From contig CM082580.2 in assembly GCA_040954595.2 (NCBI GenBank), forward strand, positions 7,750,001 through 7,814,000: a stretch of DNA of 64,000 nt, written 5' to 3'. This document shows, piece after piece, positions 50,315 to 64,000 of the stretch. The notes under the pieces were generated by a model, which worked only from the letters and a program-made list of their open reading frames with translations, made no database searches and was not told where the DNA came from. Source of the stretch: Balanoglossus misakiensis (Eukaryota; Hemichordata). Both the position numbers and the translations under genes were made by a program. How positions within the stretch are numbered: position 1 is the first letter of the stretch; every line of letters starts with the position of its first letter.

Positions 50315-50747
50315 AACCACCAAAATTCGAATTCTTGTCGAAATGAACCTTTTTTTTCACATTTACATCATATCAACCCTAAAGTTTAAATTTGTAGTTC
50401 GTATTTGTGAATTGTGTTTCAATAATGTTTTCCTTTCCCACTCTTGATAATCATCACTGAATCTCGCTCCAAAAACAGGAGATGCACATAGGCCATCGCA
50501 AATCGTAAGGGACTGTTACAGTACCATTTTAGCCGCAGAGAGGTTTTGAGCAAAAGAGGCCGGGTCCAATCCAGTAAGGGGACTCACTGAGCCCCGAATT
50601 CGAAACTCAAAGCTCAGTACAGAAACTCACTCAAAGCAAGTAAACACGTACGAAAGGCATTGGGTAAAAAATAACGAGACAGCGAACAACCAAATCAGTT
50701 AAGAATCTTTATAAGGACAAAAATCACCAAGCGACTAGTGGCCTAGT
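50315..50747. other. Convergent 3' intergenic stretch
   Basis: 433 bases between the stop codons of the sphingomyelinase-like gene (+) and the GST omega gene (-); shared 3' UTR space. No clear AATAAA on either strand was picked out and no other feature is seen. Confidence 0.4.
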
Positions 50748-53039
50748 CTAATCGAAGTCGTACACGGCCTTGTCTTTGCCAAGTATGTACAAAGAATAAA
50801 ACTTCACAAATATTTCCGTTGGAAGAAAGAGTGTTTTCACGATCTCGTCTTGCAACATTCGCGACATCCAGGCTTTCAGAGCGGGTATATCGAACTGCAT
50901 CATGTCGGAGCTGGTAAGTTTTCCCAGACACTCAAGTCTCTCAAACCAAGGCCAGATGTTGTAGTCCAGCATTCCAGGTTCACTACCTGCAAACAAAGAA
51001 GTATTGCGTCACCTAAAACCACGCCCCCATTTTCAGGCACGACGACCTGTCCAATACGTGTATCGATTCCCTGGTCCAGTCATCTCTTAGTACCTCCATG
51101 GTCCAGTTTAGGGGCAACGTCAAAAGTTCGGCGAGCCACTGGAACAAGCTAATCACACACACACACACACACACCAGACACACCTCTAAACAGACAGCAG
51201 TAAACATTGCTTCACGTACCTCCGAAAAAATCCGTTCCCCGTTTTACCAGATCTGCTTCAAGTCGCGCCAATCTATCGCAAAATTTCTTTTTGGCCTCTT
51301 CGTCGGCACCCTTTGACCTCATGAATCTGTAGTATGCTGGAAGAGTCTTAAAAACACGTAAAGCTATGAAAATACTCTTGTACTCAGGGAAAAAACAATG
51401 TTACATTTTTCATAAACCTGGCCGTGATGGGATTACAGTACCAATCGGATACATCAAACTCACAAAAAAAGTCGGAGACACATATTTTCGGAACTGTACT
51501 GGTTTAAATCGGGGTTTGAAATGCAGATCGCTATTTTGCCCCGGGGGCAAGACCCCAATCTCAGACTCACCTAAACTCGTAAATCAAGGCAACAACATCG
51601 ACAACAATATAGCTCTTTTCAGCGACAGTGTGTGAAGTTATTGCGCTTTATCCAAACCGATGACTCCAGAACCAAAGCAAAATGTAAAATTTTTCCTACC
51701 TTGCCGTCGTACTCGCTGATGAGAATTCGATCTCTGGCTCTTTGGAGAGGAGAGCTTGCACTCAAAGTCTTCTCCGGGAACGCCTCGTCCAAATAATCGT
51801 TTACGATCAAGGATTCGTAGATGACGTTGCCGTTCTGCTCGAAAACGGGCACGGCGCCGTAGGGGTTTCGTTCCAGGAGCCATTCTGGTTTCTCCGACAA
51901 GTTACAGTTGACGGTATTGAACCTGTAACGACAACCAGGGACTTTTGGGGTGCGGTAATATAACACGATTCGAGCGTCTGGTAAATATTGTCAGTCGACT
52001 GTGTCCTTTCTGTACTTACGATTTGACACTGTTACCCGGAGTTACAAAAAGTTCGATTCTCTGCACCCACTTAACAATTTCAGTGATTTGTAGCTAAAAA
52101 GTTTTCAGCAAAAATGTCATTCTTCCAAACAAATGTACTCAGACACTAACTTTATACCCTTGGCAGTAAGAACCAAGCGACTCCTCTCCGCATACGGACA
52201 AAACTTCATACTGAAGAGTCGGATGGCGCCATCCTCCAGAGGCGGCAATGCCGAACCTGTAAGACCAAGATCAGCCGAAAATTATTCGACCCAATAATTT
52301 TGGACCAAAAATGACGACTTCGATCGATACGCAAAACTCGCAACATTATTCGACGCCTGGCGAAATAGAATTTCACGTTTCCAAAAACACCACACACCCC
52401 CCCCCCCCTCTCTCTCTCTCTCTCTCGCTCGCTCTCTCTCTCTCTCTCTCAGTTGCATGTGCAAATTCTTTTTTTAACAAACTGTACCAAGGTCGACATA
52501 ATCGTATAACAGGGTCACCGTGTCATTGCAAGGACAATAGTATTGGGATACTACAACTAGTTCACATTGACCTCTTTGACTGTTTCAAGGTTGTTTACAG
52601 GACTACGCTCAGTCGTCTCCAGTCGTCTTTACATGATGTAGGCCTATCCATGGTACCAAAGAAAAAAGCCTGCAGTGACACTTTAAAAATACAATGACCG
52701 GGTCAAATCTCGATTTTTTCCGTACGAACTGTGCATGTCTTCATGAATGTCATATATTAGTAACTGAAACAAACTGCAAATTATCGTAATTTCGAAACAA
52801 ACTGCAGTACGTTGGCACCGGGCCTTGCATATGTCAGAGAATGACATGGGATGCACATATTATGCACCTTTTTGTAGGATCTGGAAATGAAAAGGTGAAC
52901 GACAAACAAAACGGATCTGAACATCATCATTCTTAGTCTGGGTCGACGTCTGTTGTCCATTCGCGCATTTTCGGCCAGAGAGTCAGACCCCTGGGGCACG
53001 CAGGCAGATCTTACCTCGAGCAAGATGAACCTCAGACAT
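50748..53039 (-). CDS. GSTO1: Glutathione S-transferase omega
   Basis: Cytosolic omega-class GST; family activities include glutathione-dependent thiol transfer and dehydroascorbate reduction. Exons (complement, 5' to 3'): 53039-53015, 52256-52151, 51922-51700, 51346-51220, 50986-50748. Phases close at 239 residues (human GSTO1 241). The thioredoxin-like domain has the omega-specific catalytic Cys28 in KFCPYAER in place of Tyr/Ser, then [19 protein letters not shown] and VIYES for glutathione binding. The helical domain includes [14 protein letters not shown]. The start ATG (MSEVHLAR) lies in a 25-base first exon joined in phase to the next. It shares a 1.3-kb divergent upstream region with the TM2 gene. 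One-to-one orthology with GSTO1 versus GSTO2 cannot be set. Confidence 0.93.
51154..51180. repeat. Short (CA)n microsatellite
   Basis: CA tract of about 26 bases in the GST omega intron between exons 50986-50748 and 51346-51220. Confidence 0.85.
52397..52450. repeat. C-run plus (CT)n tract in GST omega intron 1
   Basis: A run of about 12 C is followed by CT dinucleotides with a few CG interruptions up to 52450. On the minus strand it reads as a false Arg/Glu repeat. Intronic, between the start exon 53039-53015 and exon 52256-52151. Confidence 0.92.
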
Positions 53040-54346
53040 GTCAAGTCTTAGAATGAAGAGAAAGCACAGCAATTGTCTTGAATCGGTTTTGTTTCAGACA
53101 ACTCTCAGTGGGCGGATAGCGAACAGTGTAATCTCACCGATGTCTGATCACAATTTCTATGCATATGAACTGACTGTGACGTATATCTGGGTCAATAGCA
53201 GTGCGAGAATGCTATTCTCCCACCATAATAGTCTATACATGGTCGTCTGTCCCATTTCTACCGATGGCTGCGCTGTACTACAAGAATCACCGTCCCGTAC
53301 ATTCAGCTAAACGAAATGAAATAAAGATCATCACACATTTCCTTTTATGTACAAAATGAGCAAATCAATAGGAAATAGAATTCATAGTCAACTTCGTTGG
53401 AGTCACAAAGTTACACAAACGTTGACCTCTTTCGATGCTAAGTTTTCTGTCGGTTTCAATTTCTGAATTATGTAATGAGATAGTGTGCAAACATCTTCAT
53501 ATGGATGGGAATTTGTAATAGAAATGAACATATTTGTGACCCTAGAACATCTCCAAAGTGCATTAATTTCCTATTACACTTTAAATCGTAACAAAATTAA
53601 CAGCACACTTTTACACAAAACCTCTCAAGTCTTTCCCATTTTGGTTTTCCAGGTATTTTGCAGATCTCACAAAAGTAAAAGTAATTTTCGCTAAACATTT
53701 CAACGCGAACGTGCATATATCCTTGGCTGCATGCCTAAGATGTTTTTGCATGTTTATCCGTTTTCGCCATTGACGATCAAACACCTGGCGGTATAGTATG
53801 TCAGAAAACGGGATGTCTGTCGTTTAGGGCTCAACTTGAAACACATAGAAATGTGCGACATGGGAGGAGCTGGATCCTCTCCCTACAATGGCAATTTTGT
53901 TTCCCCAAATATGGTCAAATCATGCTTACAATGCTGGGACTACCTTCTCACCTTTAACATGTTTAAAGGGCGGTTGGGTCGTCACTGCTTATGAAATACG
54001 ACTTTTATTGAGTTTTATTCGTTGTTTATCAAAAACTACAAAAAGTGCCATTGTTGTCGTTACCTTTAAGCCGAAGACAGTGAAGAATTAACGCGATTAT
54101 TGAATATTGGAGCGATAGAATATACACAACGTATCTATCCCATGTAGAGAAATGTCACGGCTTTCCACCTTGTTTTAAATACATCTTCAGATCAGCAGGA
54201 CTTACTCACGTGTCCACCACCCCTATGTTCGAAATCGACTGGTCAGTCACCCTCAAAGGGCACAGCTTCGCACGCACAGTGCTAGTGGGTTTTACCCTGC
54301 AGTACTGACTTGTCAAAGAAAGTTCTCGGCCGGCAACATTACGAAT
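53040..54346. other. Divergent promoter region of GST omega and TM2 genes
   Basis: About 1.3 kb between the GST omega start codon (-) and the TM2 gene start codon (+), so both promoters should lie here. Mostly AT-rich. Open frames at 53038-53310 and 53485-53694 have no family resemblance. No definite TATA box or repeat was assigned. Confidence 0.4.
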
Positions 54347-56341
<1,995 letters not shown>

Positions 56342-58096
56342 CATAATGATAATGTCAGTCGTTACGCCTATTAGTCTGCAAAGACACCCAAAATCTCCTC
56401 GCAAATATATTTTTTACGGAAACTAGATATTTTAGTCACGCCACATACTGTGGTGAATTACTCACCATAAGTTATATATACTTTCCACTACTCGATGCAT
56501 ATTTTCGCCAAACGTGTTATACAAAATTAAATGTATCTTATTACACCAACGTTCTTATAGCAAAATGAATAATAGACCACTTGTGAGATGTAACTTGAAT
56601 GAATGTTGCATTTATTAATCTTATCCAGACAATTCAAAATTTCATATTTAAGTAATAGGTAATTTTAGTGAGTTTTGTTCAGCTGGACCCATACTTGCCA
56701 CTTTTAAATGTATATACCAACGCGTTTGTAAAATTGTAGTGTACATGCAAAGTACAATTATGTCATTGTAAGTGTAAGCGTTTTAATAGAAAAAAGTATT
56801 CTATTATTATTCTTTTCTTTTTCAATTGACAGCGAAACACATTGTTTTTCAGACAGATATAGACATCATTCTGTGACTAACTTTAAAGCCCCGTGTTATG
56901 AAACTTTTTGCTTGTTTTGTTTTCTTTAAAAACTTCCATTTGTCCTAGTTTTGGAGTTTCCTCCACTGAACCAATTTGGCATAGCTTGACCAAACTTCGG
57001 AGCGATCAGGAGTCATTTGTGTAGTTTTATAGAGGCAGCAACGAAGTACTAGTATTTGTTTCTGAATTATTTACTTATATGTATAAATCCTTTTATTATT
57101 TTCGAGTATGTATCCGTCAATTTTGATAACCAGCTAATACTCACCTCTTTGTAAGCACACGACACACTTTTTTAATGTAATAAAATCATGTAAAATCCCC
57201 GTGTGGTAAAGTTTTTTAAACAAAGGGTTCACACAGTTTCGGTACATGAGGGCGGATTTCACATAGCTATGGTACATGTATATCTTCCGCTCGACGTGAA
57301 AAAGAAAGAGAATCTATTTTGTTTTTGAAAGATACTCGGAAATATGTACGAGTAAAATTTTGGGCGAACACACCCCTATATCATCAAAATTGCTGTTAAA
57401 ACTATTTTGCGCCCATCATTGCAACGAAGCTGTCAGGAAATCGTTTAGTTTACAGAAAATGATCTATCACATACTTCGACTGGTAGTGATGAGTTGGTAT
57501 AGTCCAAACTGGCGATCAACACAAATTGCGTAGTGAATAGAATAAAAGAAACGCGTGAAGGAAAACTTATTTCTTTCAGCTTCGTATAAGCCAATGTTTC
57601 GTTCCGACCAGGGTCGAAAATTTTGTCGGATTTTACCAGATAAAAAAAACGTCCAGGAGCGTTCACTGGGAACGGCCTAGTCCACAATATACGAATGTGA
57701 TTTGATAGTTTTTAGTCGAAAATAATCCAAAAGTGTCGGTGTGTGTGATTCATAGAAAATTGATTAGTAAAAGTCGATGTTTTGCGAAAAGTGACTGTGA
57801 CCTGCTGGGGTGCACGGTGACGAGTGGCTTTGCAGGTATATAAGTTAACTTTTCGCGAGGTATGACGGGTAATATGAATGACAAGCAGGGAAATGGTATC
57901 GACTCCTAGCAACTTGTACATGTCGGCCATTTTGCGACGGCCTACATACACTCGACTCGCGCATTGTTCCGGTAGTGTGTGTTTCTCTCATCGATGTCTT
58001 GAGCGGAAATTACTATAGGGAGACAAGAAGCGTGGCTCATGTTATCGGCGTCTTCTTGTGCAAAAAGCGATTGATGATTACGTCGAGAGAAGCGTG
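56342..58096. other. Intergenic region between TM2 gene and adenylate kinase-like exon
   Basis: AT-rich, contains the TM2 gene 3' UTR on the left and probably the promoter of the next gene on the right. Minus frames 57445-57687 and 57712-57951 have no recognised domain. No repeat family identified. Confidence 0.35.
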
Positions 58097-58238
58097 ATGG
58101 GCTGTGGAGGTAGTACAGATGGTCGGAAGGACGACAAGCGGGACGGTAAATTCGCTCATCGGAAGCCCAAAGTCAGCATCCGAGTGCAGCCGCAAGTGAA
58201 GCCCAACAAAGAGGGGCCCCATATAATATTCGTATTTG
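58097..58238 (+). CDS. AK1: First coding exon of an adenylate kinase, AK1-beta-like (3' partial)
   Basis: ATG at 58097 opens MGCGGSTDG, then a Lys/Arg-rich stretch and ends HIIFVFG at a GTAAGT donor. Gly2 and Cys3 fit N-myristoylation and palmitoylation, as in the membrane-bound beta form of vertebrate AK1 (MGCC start). The IIFVFG end is what immediately precedes the P-loop GGPGSGKGTQ of AK1/AK5-type adenylate kinases, which would start on the next exon. That exon was not found within the remaining 5.7 kb, so it is either outside or missed. Predicted role: ATP + AMP to 2 ADP at a membrane. The assignment rests on 47 residues only. Confidence 0.55.
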
Positions 58239-60281
58239 GTAAGTCACGAAATCTTCTGTGGATTTAGGGTTCAATTTTTACGACCTGGAATGTGTGTTGC
58301 GAGTGTGCTGTGCAGTGCTCGACGGAACGAATGTCAACATCATTTTCATTCAGCACCGTGCACTGTCAGCGAAGGGAAACCTCTGTGCAGACGATATTCA
58401 AGCGACTGGTATCCAACGATACGGACGGATGCCAAACCTGATTTATATCACCTTGTTTTGGCGCGATTTCTTCCAAACCATCGAAGTTTTGTCACTAAAC
58501 CACGACTTTCGGTGACTGATTATGAATTCGCCAAAAACAGGAAACGCCTACCGAAGTGTTAGGTCAAGTTGCTGGGAGTCTCGGGGGAGCTAGTCTTCAT
58601 TTAAATTAAATGTATATGAACAAGGGCATGTTGTTTTCATCCGCGAAAGTACACGGCGCTTCGGATCTTCAAGTGCCCTCGTCTGCATTACATTGCTTTA
58701 ATGAATTTGAAGATTTATCATTGCTGACGCATGCACATATGTTTTTCTTGGCGTATTGGAAAAGGCTATTCTGGCAAAGAGGGGCCGTTCTTGAAGACTG
58801 CAGGCATCCTAAGTTCAGGGGATATATACAGACGATTATCGATTCAACACTAATAAAAATGTGAATTTATAGAGAATATGCCTAATGGCTGTGTAGGCGA
58901 ATTTTAAGTATTCCTTTTATAACCACACTTTGTAAATATCTATGGGTCAACTTTCTTTGGTTTCTTGACATTTTATTAGTTCTTGACTGACGACCTCCTC
59001 TCAGCATTGTGCAGATTAATGTCGAATTTCTTGGGATGAGGGTGATAAAGTAAAAATGGTTATTTATAAGTTTTTAGCAGTTCTCACCATACAGGAGCTC
59101 TATATGTTAAACATATGTACTATCATCTCCAATGTCCATCTATGGTCCAGTATGTTCTGAATCTCCATTAGCTTTTGCTTTTGGCAGCGACCGATAACAG
59201 GTTTGCTGTAAAATTAAACATGATCAATGGGACAGGTCCTGATGAGTGATGCACACCATTCATATAAGGTGAAGGACCTTTGAATGGTTGCCATCTCAAC
59301 CAGTTCTATTGTTTTCAAATAAGGCATTATTAAAATTGGATTGCATGATTAGCTTTATGAAAACAAAGAAGTAAATAAATCTGGCCTAAATACAAATACC
59401 ACTACAACAGCAGTTGTAATGCTTTGTTTGTCAAAACAATATATTACCATAAATTTTATGGTTGTTCTAATTTTATGTTCAGAGATAGGGCACCTTAAGC
59501 CACCATGCATTTCCTCTTGTTTAACTGACAGTTGGTAAGTGAAAAGTCTGCTCATGAATGAACTATTTCAGGTTGAATTTGCTTCGTTCCTGTCGCAGCA
59601 GACTCTTTGTATGTCTGCGTTTTCACTGGAAACTTGTTAGTGAAATACGCAGCAGGCCACACACAGTTTGCTGAAGTCCCAAAAAAATGACCCATAATAA
59701 ACAGTGTTTGAGTAATCGTTTGGAGAGTGGTATTTCAAGAGGAAAAGTTCATTGAAAGTGGATATGGCTTGTTGTCCGTGGTGGAGTTCTATTTATTCCC
59801 CAATAGTCATAAAATCCTCTAAAGGTCATAATAAAAATGTCAACATCTGTTAAACTTTAGCCGTGGTTGAGGAATGCCACTAGAAATTGTTACATGATAG
59901 ATGGAGAGTAAAGTTTTTTCAAAGCTGAAAACTTGTGAAGTTGTCTGTAAGTGTAAGCTTGTGGACGTGTAACATGACAGTGATAGGGACGCAACAAGAA
60001 AATTTTGTGGGTTATTGTTCCACTGTTGTCAGAAGAAATGGCATCCTAACCCCAGTGTGTGTTGAGCTCGGCAAGTACAGCAGTGTGCCATTTCAAATCT
60101 GTGAAATGTCAGTGCCTTACTCCAGCATAGCTTAAAGCATTTCTATACTAAACCAGGGAATTTAATTTTACAGATGATAGGAAGTAGAATCTAATTTACT
60201 GAAGCTGAAGCTCTTACTAAAAATACCCGGAGAATTTGCCTCTGACTATTTGCAACGTTTGTTGAAATATTTTCCTTGATG
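58239..60281. other. Non-coding stretch, probable adenylate kinase intron
   Basis: No convincing exon or repeat. Open frames at 58236-58562 read through the donor of the preceding exon and at 58610-58864 have no family resemblance. Confidence 0.35.
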
Positions 60282-60284
60282 TAA

Positions 60285-61383
60285 GGGACTGTCCAGAATT
60301 TACTTCCAGGGTGGGGCTGGAGGATTTCTTATTTTCCTGGTGATTTTTTTCCATGGCCCCCCCTTGTAAATTGTGGAGGAAATCTGTGGCCCCCCCTTAA
60401 ATTTCCTGTTTTTTTTCCATGACCCCCCCCCCTTCCCCCAATATATACATGCATGCTTACAGACTACGACACAAACAGTCTGTTAAGGCTGCATTTACAA
60501 ACACCTCTGGAGGGGGGGGGGGCGGGAGAATTAAATGTCTTTTACCGTTAATTTTCACATGCCCCCCGTATACAACCCGAAATATTTTCAAATCCCCCCT
60601 TCTGACCAGCTAAAATTTTGAAATCCCACCCTCCATTTTCTTTCACACAGCAAAACACATCACCTATCTATCTTGTAAAAAAGAAAAACAGCGCTCCCAT
60701 GAAAAGAATTTGAAACTGATGTTTTTCCTCATCAGTGGATATTAAAACTGAACATGGTTTATATTTTTTTATTTTTTAAGTATTTGTATTCTGTGTTGGC
60801 AGATATTGTAAACCGAGAAGTGAAGGGGGTGGGTTTGGGAGGGGGTGTCCCCCTCCCACGTAAGAAAATTTATAAAATACAGAGCTCAAAGCTGCATTTT
60901 AATGAACCCAAAAGCAAATTAACTTTTTATATACATATATGAATGATTGATGAGAAAATTAACGAATTCTAGTCTGGACTTGAATTGAGCTCGTCAACAG
61001 TAACAACACTGACTGTTCACTGTACATATATGGTCTGTGCTGGCAGGCCAAATACTGGGCATTTTATTATGCTTCACAGAGTAGAACGAGAAACTGTAGT
61101 AGATATACAAAATAACCCACTGTAAAAATTACTGGAAATTCAAGCTTATGAAGATTTAATACACTTGTGGATTTCATCTGTCATCCAGGTAGCCATGGTG
61201 GTTTGTTTCTTATAAATCAGTACTTCTGGGCAAATATTGAGTTTGTGAGGGGTTTTTTACATGCCCCCCCCTAAAGGATTGTGATTTTTATGTCTGACCC
61301 CCCCTAATTTTTCTTGGGGAAAATTGGTGGCCCCCCCTGAAAATCCTCCAGCCCCCCCCTGGAAGTAAATTCTGGACAGTCCC
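60285..61383. mobile_element. PIF/Harbinger-like non-autonomous DNA transposon with 43-bp TIRs
   Basis: The left end (GGGACTGTCCAGAATTTACT...) and the right end are inverted copies over 43 bases with a single mismatch. TAA flanks both sides (60282-60284 and 61384-61386), a three-base target duplication typical of PIF/Harbinger. The 1,099-base body has no transposase and no meaningful ORF. It is marked by repeated runs of six or more C (about 60358, 60391, 60423, 61265, 61299, 61332, 61351) and G runs (60511, 60840). It lies in the presumed adenylate kinase intron. Confidence 0.88.
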
Positions 61384-61386
61384 TAA

Positions 61387-63892
61387 TGGCAGTCAGTTTT
61401 ACACGGCCGGTACTTCAACATAATTTTAATATTGCATGTATCCAGTACAACGGTAATGACAAACTGACTCAATTGAATAAATGGAACTACTTGCGATCCA
61501 TCAGTTACCATATGCAAAACTTCAGGTACATAAAGAACCCAAAAAATGTAATCAGATATTTCAAGCCTGAGATTTTTTGAATGACCCCTGTCGCTTGCCA
61601 GTCCTGCGCCAATTTGGATAGATTCGTGATAGCTGAGGATCAGATGTAAAAAAACAAAATTGTATCAAACTCAGCCTACGGCATTATAGTCAACTGTTAT
61701 GGTAATCCACTCTTCTCCTGAAATTCTAGCCTTGATGAAAAATGTTCAGCTGTAATCTGAATTTTCCATTGAATTATGCCAATTTTATATTAGCGCAGAG
61801 GCGTGCTGTGCGAAAAGACTTGGTTTGTTCGCCTGAATGCTTTTGCGTCAAGAGACCGTTGGTCCGAACAAATGGTTTTCCCGCTGTTGCACAGCGCGTG
61901 TTTGCCAGATGTGGGTCACATTCGTACTTTACTTGTGGAGAACGCACAATCCATGCTGGCTGCTGGGAAGCGTGTGTACAATAGAGTATTGCCTGTGTTT
62001 GCTAGTGGGTGGGTGTTATTTGCTGTAGCGCCAGGTTGCAATGGGATGAGAAGTTCATGTGGCAGTTTATATCACGAAGAATACCATGGAACAACTATGA
62101 TCCATGCCAGTGATGTGTCACCGCTGGGTCATATCACTGTGATATATCTCTGAATAATGTCAGCGTATATGATTCATCGCGAGAATACTATATCATAAAG
62201 AAAATTATAGCTTTTGGAATGATGACAATCATTGTATTGTAGAAAACACACGAAAATTAGAATTGAAATGAAAGATGAACTTGTACGGTATTTGGAAAAA
62301 AGTGAAATAGGCATGAAAGTCTGGAACGCCATGAAAATGTGATATGGATTAATGGCATTGGAGAAATAACTACATGTACATACCCAGAGGGTAGAATTTT
62401 GACGAAACTTCAAGGTGCAAATACTAAAAAGAGTGACTTTGGTATTGCTTATACATTTCGTTCCACTTAATGCGATTATTCGTGAATAACAATGCATTGC
62501 CAGCAGATATGTTTGAAATTTAGTTGTAGATTGTGCTGCATAATGGCATTCCATTCCTGTATTAGAATTGGGTTGTGACCTTGCTTGACCCTGCTTTGTA
62601 CCTCTGCCCGTGGCTGATAGCTGCGTGGTTGCTATGCAACTTTTCATCAACATGGCGCTTTTTGCGTGACGTAATTCAATTTCCAGCCGCCGTGCCATTC
62701 GCTGCGAACGGCTTACGATTGAAACGCTTCTGTGAGGAGTATTCTAATCGAAATGTTATCAAAACAGCTCGCGTTTGGCCGATAGTTCTGCCGCTCCAAA
62801 TGGTTAATTGAAACACGGGGGCCAAGCGGTTGTTGATATCTTCCCCGTACAATGACGACAGTGCCCGCGGAGGTCAATTCATTTCAACGTAAAATGCCAA
62901 CGCAAGCAATTTCAGAGCCGTTATTGCACCACAGAAATATTGCTTTTGTTTCTAGACATAAATTCTTTTTAGTGCTGATCCATATATTAAATCGTCAATG
63001 ACGATTTTGTTGAAAAATAACTTTCGCATAAAGCATACTGAAATGACTTTCCACCCAGAAATAACAAAATCACACCACCCTTTAGAAAGTACTAATTCGC
63101 AAATGAATAAAGTAATAACTGGTCCTATTTCTCTCTGTTTTTTATTAATGATTGTGTACATAGACACAGGCATGTTCCTTGGGACGCAGGTGGCAAGCTT
63201 GGAAATATTTTATTCTTGTCATATTCTGCCAGTGCCCTCACTGTCCCTCGGTTATCATCCAATCATTTGTTGTGTATTTTGCCTGTCAGTCCACTCCAAG
63301 CTGACAAGATTGTACTTCTCGTGGTAATTGCAATTCTCGTTCACATGCTTTCAGTTTTCAGTTCCATTTTTTTTTCCCGAGTGAGCTTATTGCGCTTATG
63401 GATTTGTATACAGCTTTGATTCTCTCTCTACCTTCCCCTTCAAATGGACACATTATTCACTTCCATTAGTAGTGACAGCCAGCTGGATAACGCTCCCCAT
63501 GTTATCTTGGATAAATGTGCTTGAGTTGGCGTCGTTTTAAGAAGAAGAAAAAACCTGAACACTAATTTCCAAGTAGCCACATGTATTTCTGTATTGGCAT
63601 AGATTTTTCACATTGTGTCCCCCCTCCCGGTGGCCGCGATCAGTCTGTTTAGGTATAAAAAGAAAGGTTGCTTTTTGTGGAGAGTGAATGGGGGGTTAGG
63701 CTCACAAAGGCGACGGGCCGAGACCCACTGAATGTCACCAGCAAAATACAAATCCGTAAATAGCAACAACCGCGGTCCTCCTTGCAATCCGGGGCGACAA
63801 TTATTCTAATTGGTGAGGCATCCAGTGTTGGTGTATATTTAACGGCCGTGATCAACTGGGTTCCATTAAACTGCGCGCGTGAAAGCCGAGCG
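61387..63892. other. Non-coding stretch
   Basis: No convincing gene. The largest open frame, 62174-62698 on the minus strand, is a low-quality frame without domain resemblance. Frames at 61742-62153 on + also show none. A TATAAAAA motif lies at about 63654 on the + strand. Confidence 0.35.
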
Positions 63893-64000
63893 ATGCGAGA
63901 TTACTGTCGCCATGGTAACATGGAGCAAGCCATCAATAATGACAATAATCATGGAAACAACATTGGCATCAATAGTGGGAATAATTTCCACTATCGTTCC
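63893..64000 (+). CDS. Possible start of an Asn-rich open frame (cut by window end)
   Basis: An ATG at 63893 opens a frame that stays open to the window end (36 codons), starting MRDYCRHGNMEQ and then rich in Asn and Gly. A TATAAAAA motif lies about 240 bases upstream. Nothing identifies the product; such a short open frame in an AAT-rich stretch can arise by chance. It may be the first exon of another gene. Confidence 0.15.
   Translation, partial: MRDYCRHGNMEQAINNDNNHGNNIGINSGNNFHYRS

Noticed and set aside
51220-51336. Alternative acceptor for GST omega exon at 51336
   Set aside because: Gives a phase mismatch with the preceding exon; the acceptor giving start 51346 keeps frame and matches the family.
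62174-62698. 174-codon minus frame
   Set aside because: No domain, irregular composition rich in Ser, Tyr and Phe, no splice context; typical of chance frames in AT-rich intron.

Overview
This window is nuclear DNA from an invertebrate animal. It holds intron-rich genes with GT-AG splice sites, many microsatellites, small DNA-transposon copies and one tyrosine-recombinase retrotransposon. The gene set is an ORP10/11-type lipid transfer protein, TRANK1, WDR4, a GST omega, a TM2-domain protein and an AK1-beta-like start exon. Together with moderate GC and short introns this suggests a marine deuterostome such as a hemichordate or amphioxus. That placement is inference and was not tested.

Layout. 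1-15.4 kb: OSBPL10/11-type gene on +, 17 coding exons visible, 5' end missing. 17.3-34.2 kb: a very large TRANK1-like gene on -, 33 coding exons, with TPR, ankyrin, split SF1/UvrD-type helicase and a large C-terminal region; it converges on the OSBPL gene. 34.2-38.2 kb: intergenic. 38.2-43.0 kb: an Ngaro-type retrotransposon bounded by textbook split direct repeats. It has a broken gag-like ORF, an intact RT/RNase H ORF and an intact tyrosine recombinase ORF. 43.1-46.2 kb: complete WDR4 on + (9 exons). 48.4-50.3 kb: a secreted, probably membrane-tethered, bacterial-type sphingomyelinase C-like gene on + (3 exons). 50.7-53.0 kb: complete GST omega on - (5 exons). 54.3-56.3 kb: small tandem-TM2 membrane protein gene on + (2 exons). 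58.1 kb: first coding exon of a probable acylated adenylate kinase, continuing beyond the window. 60.3-61.4 kb: a PIF/Harbinger-like non-autonomous element with 43-bp inverted ends.

The genes are unrelated housekeeping or accessory functions (lipid transfer, tRNA m7G methylation, sphingolipid hydrolysis, redox) and form no obvious pathway. Exon models were built by hand from splice sites, reading phase and family resemblance. Phases close across every multi-exon model, which supports them strongly, but single-base boundary errors remain possible. The observations most worth following are the Ngaro element with identical repeats, the bacterial-type sphingomyelinase, the full helicase motif set of the TRANK1-like protein, and the C-run-rich inverted-repeat element.
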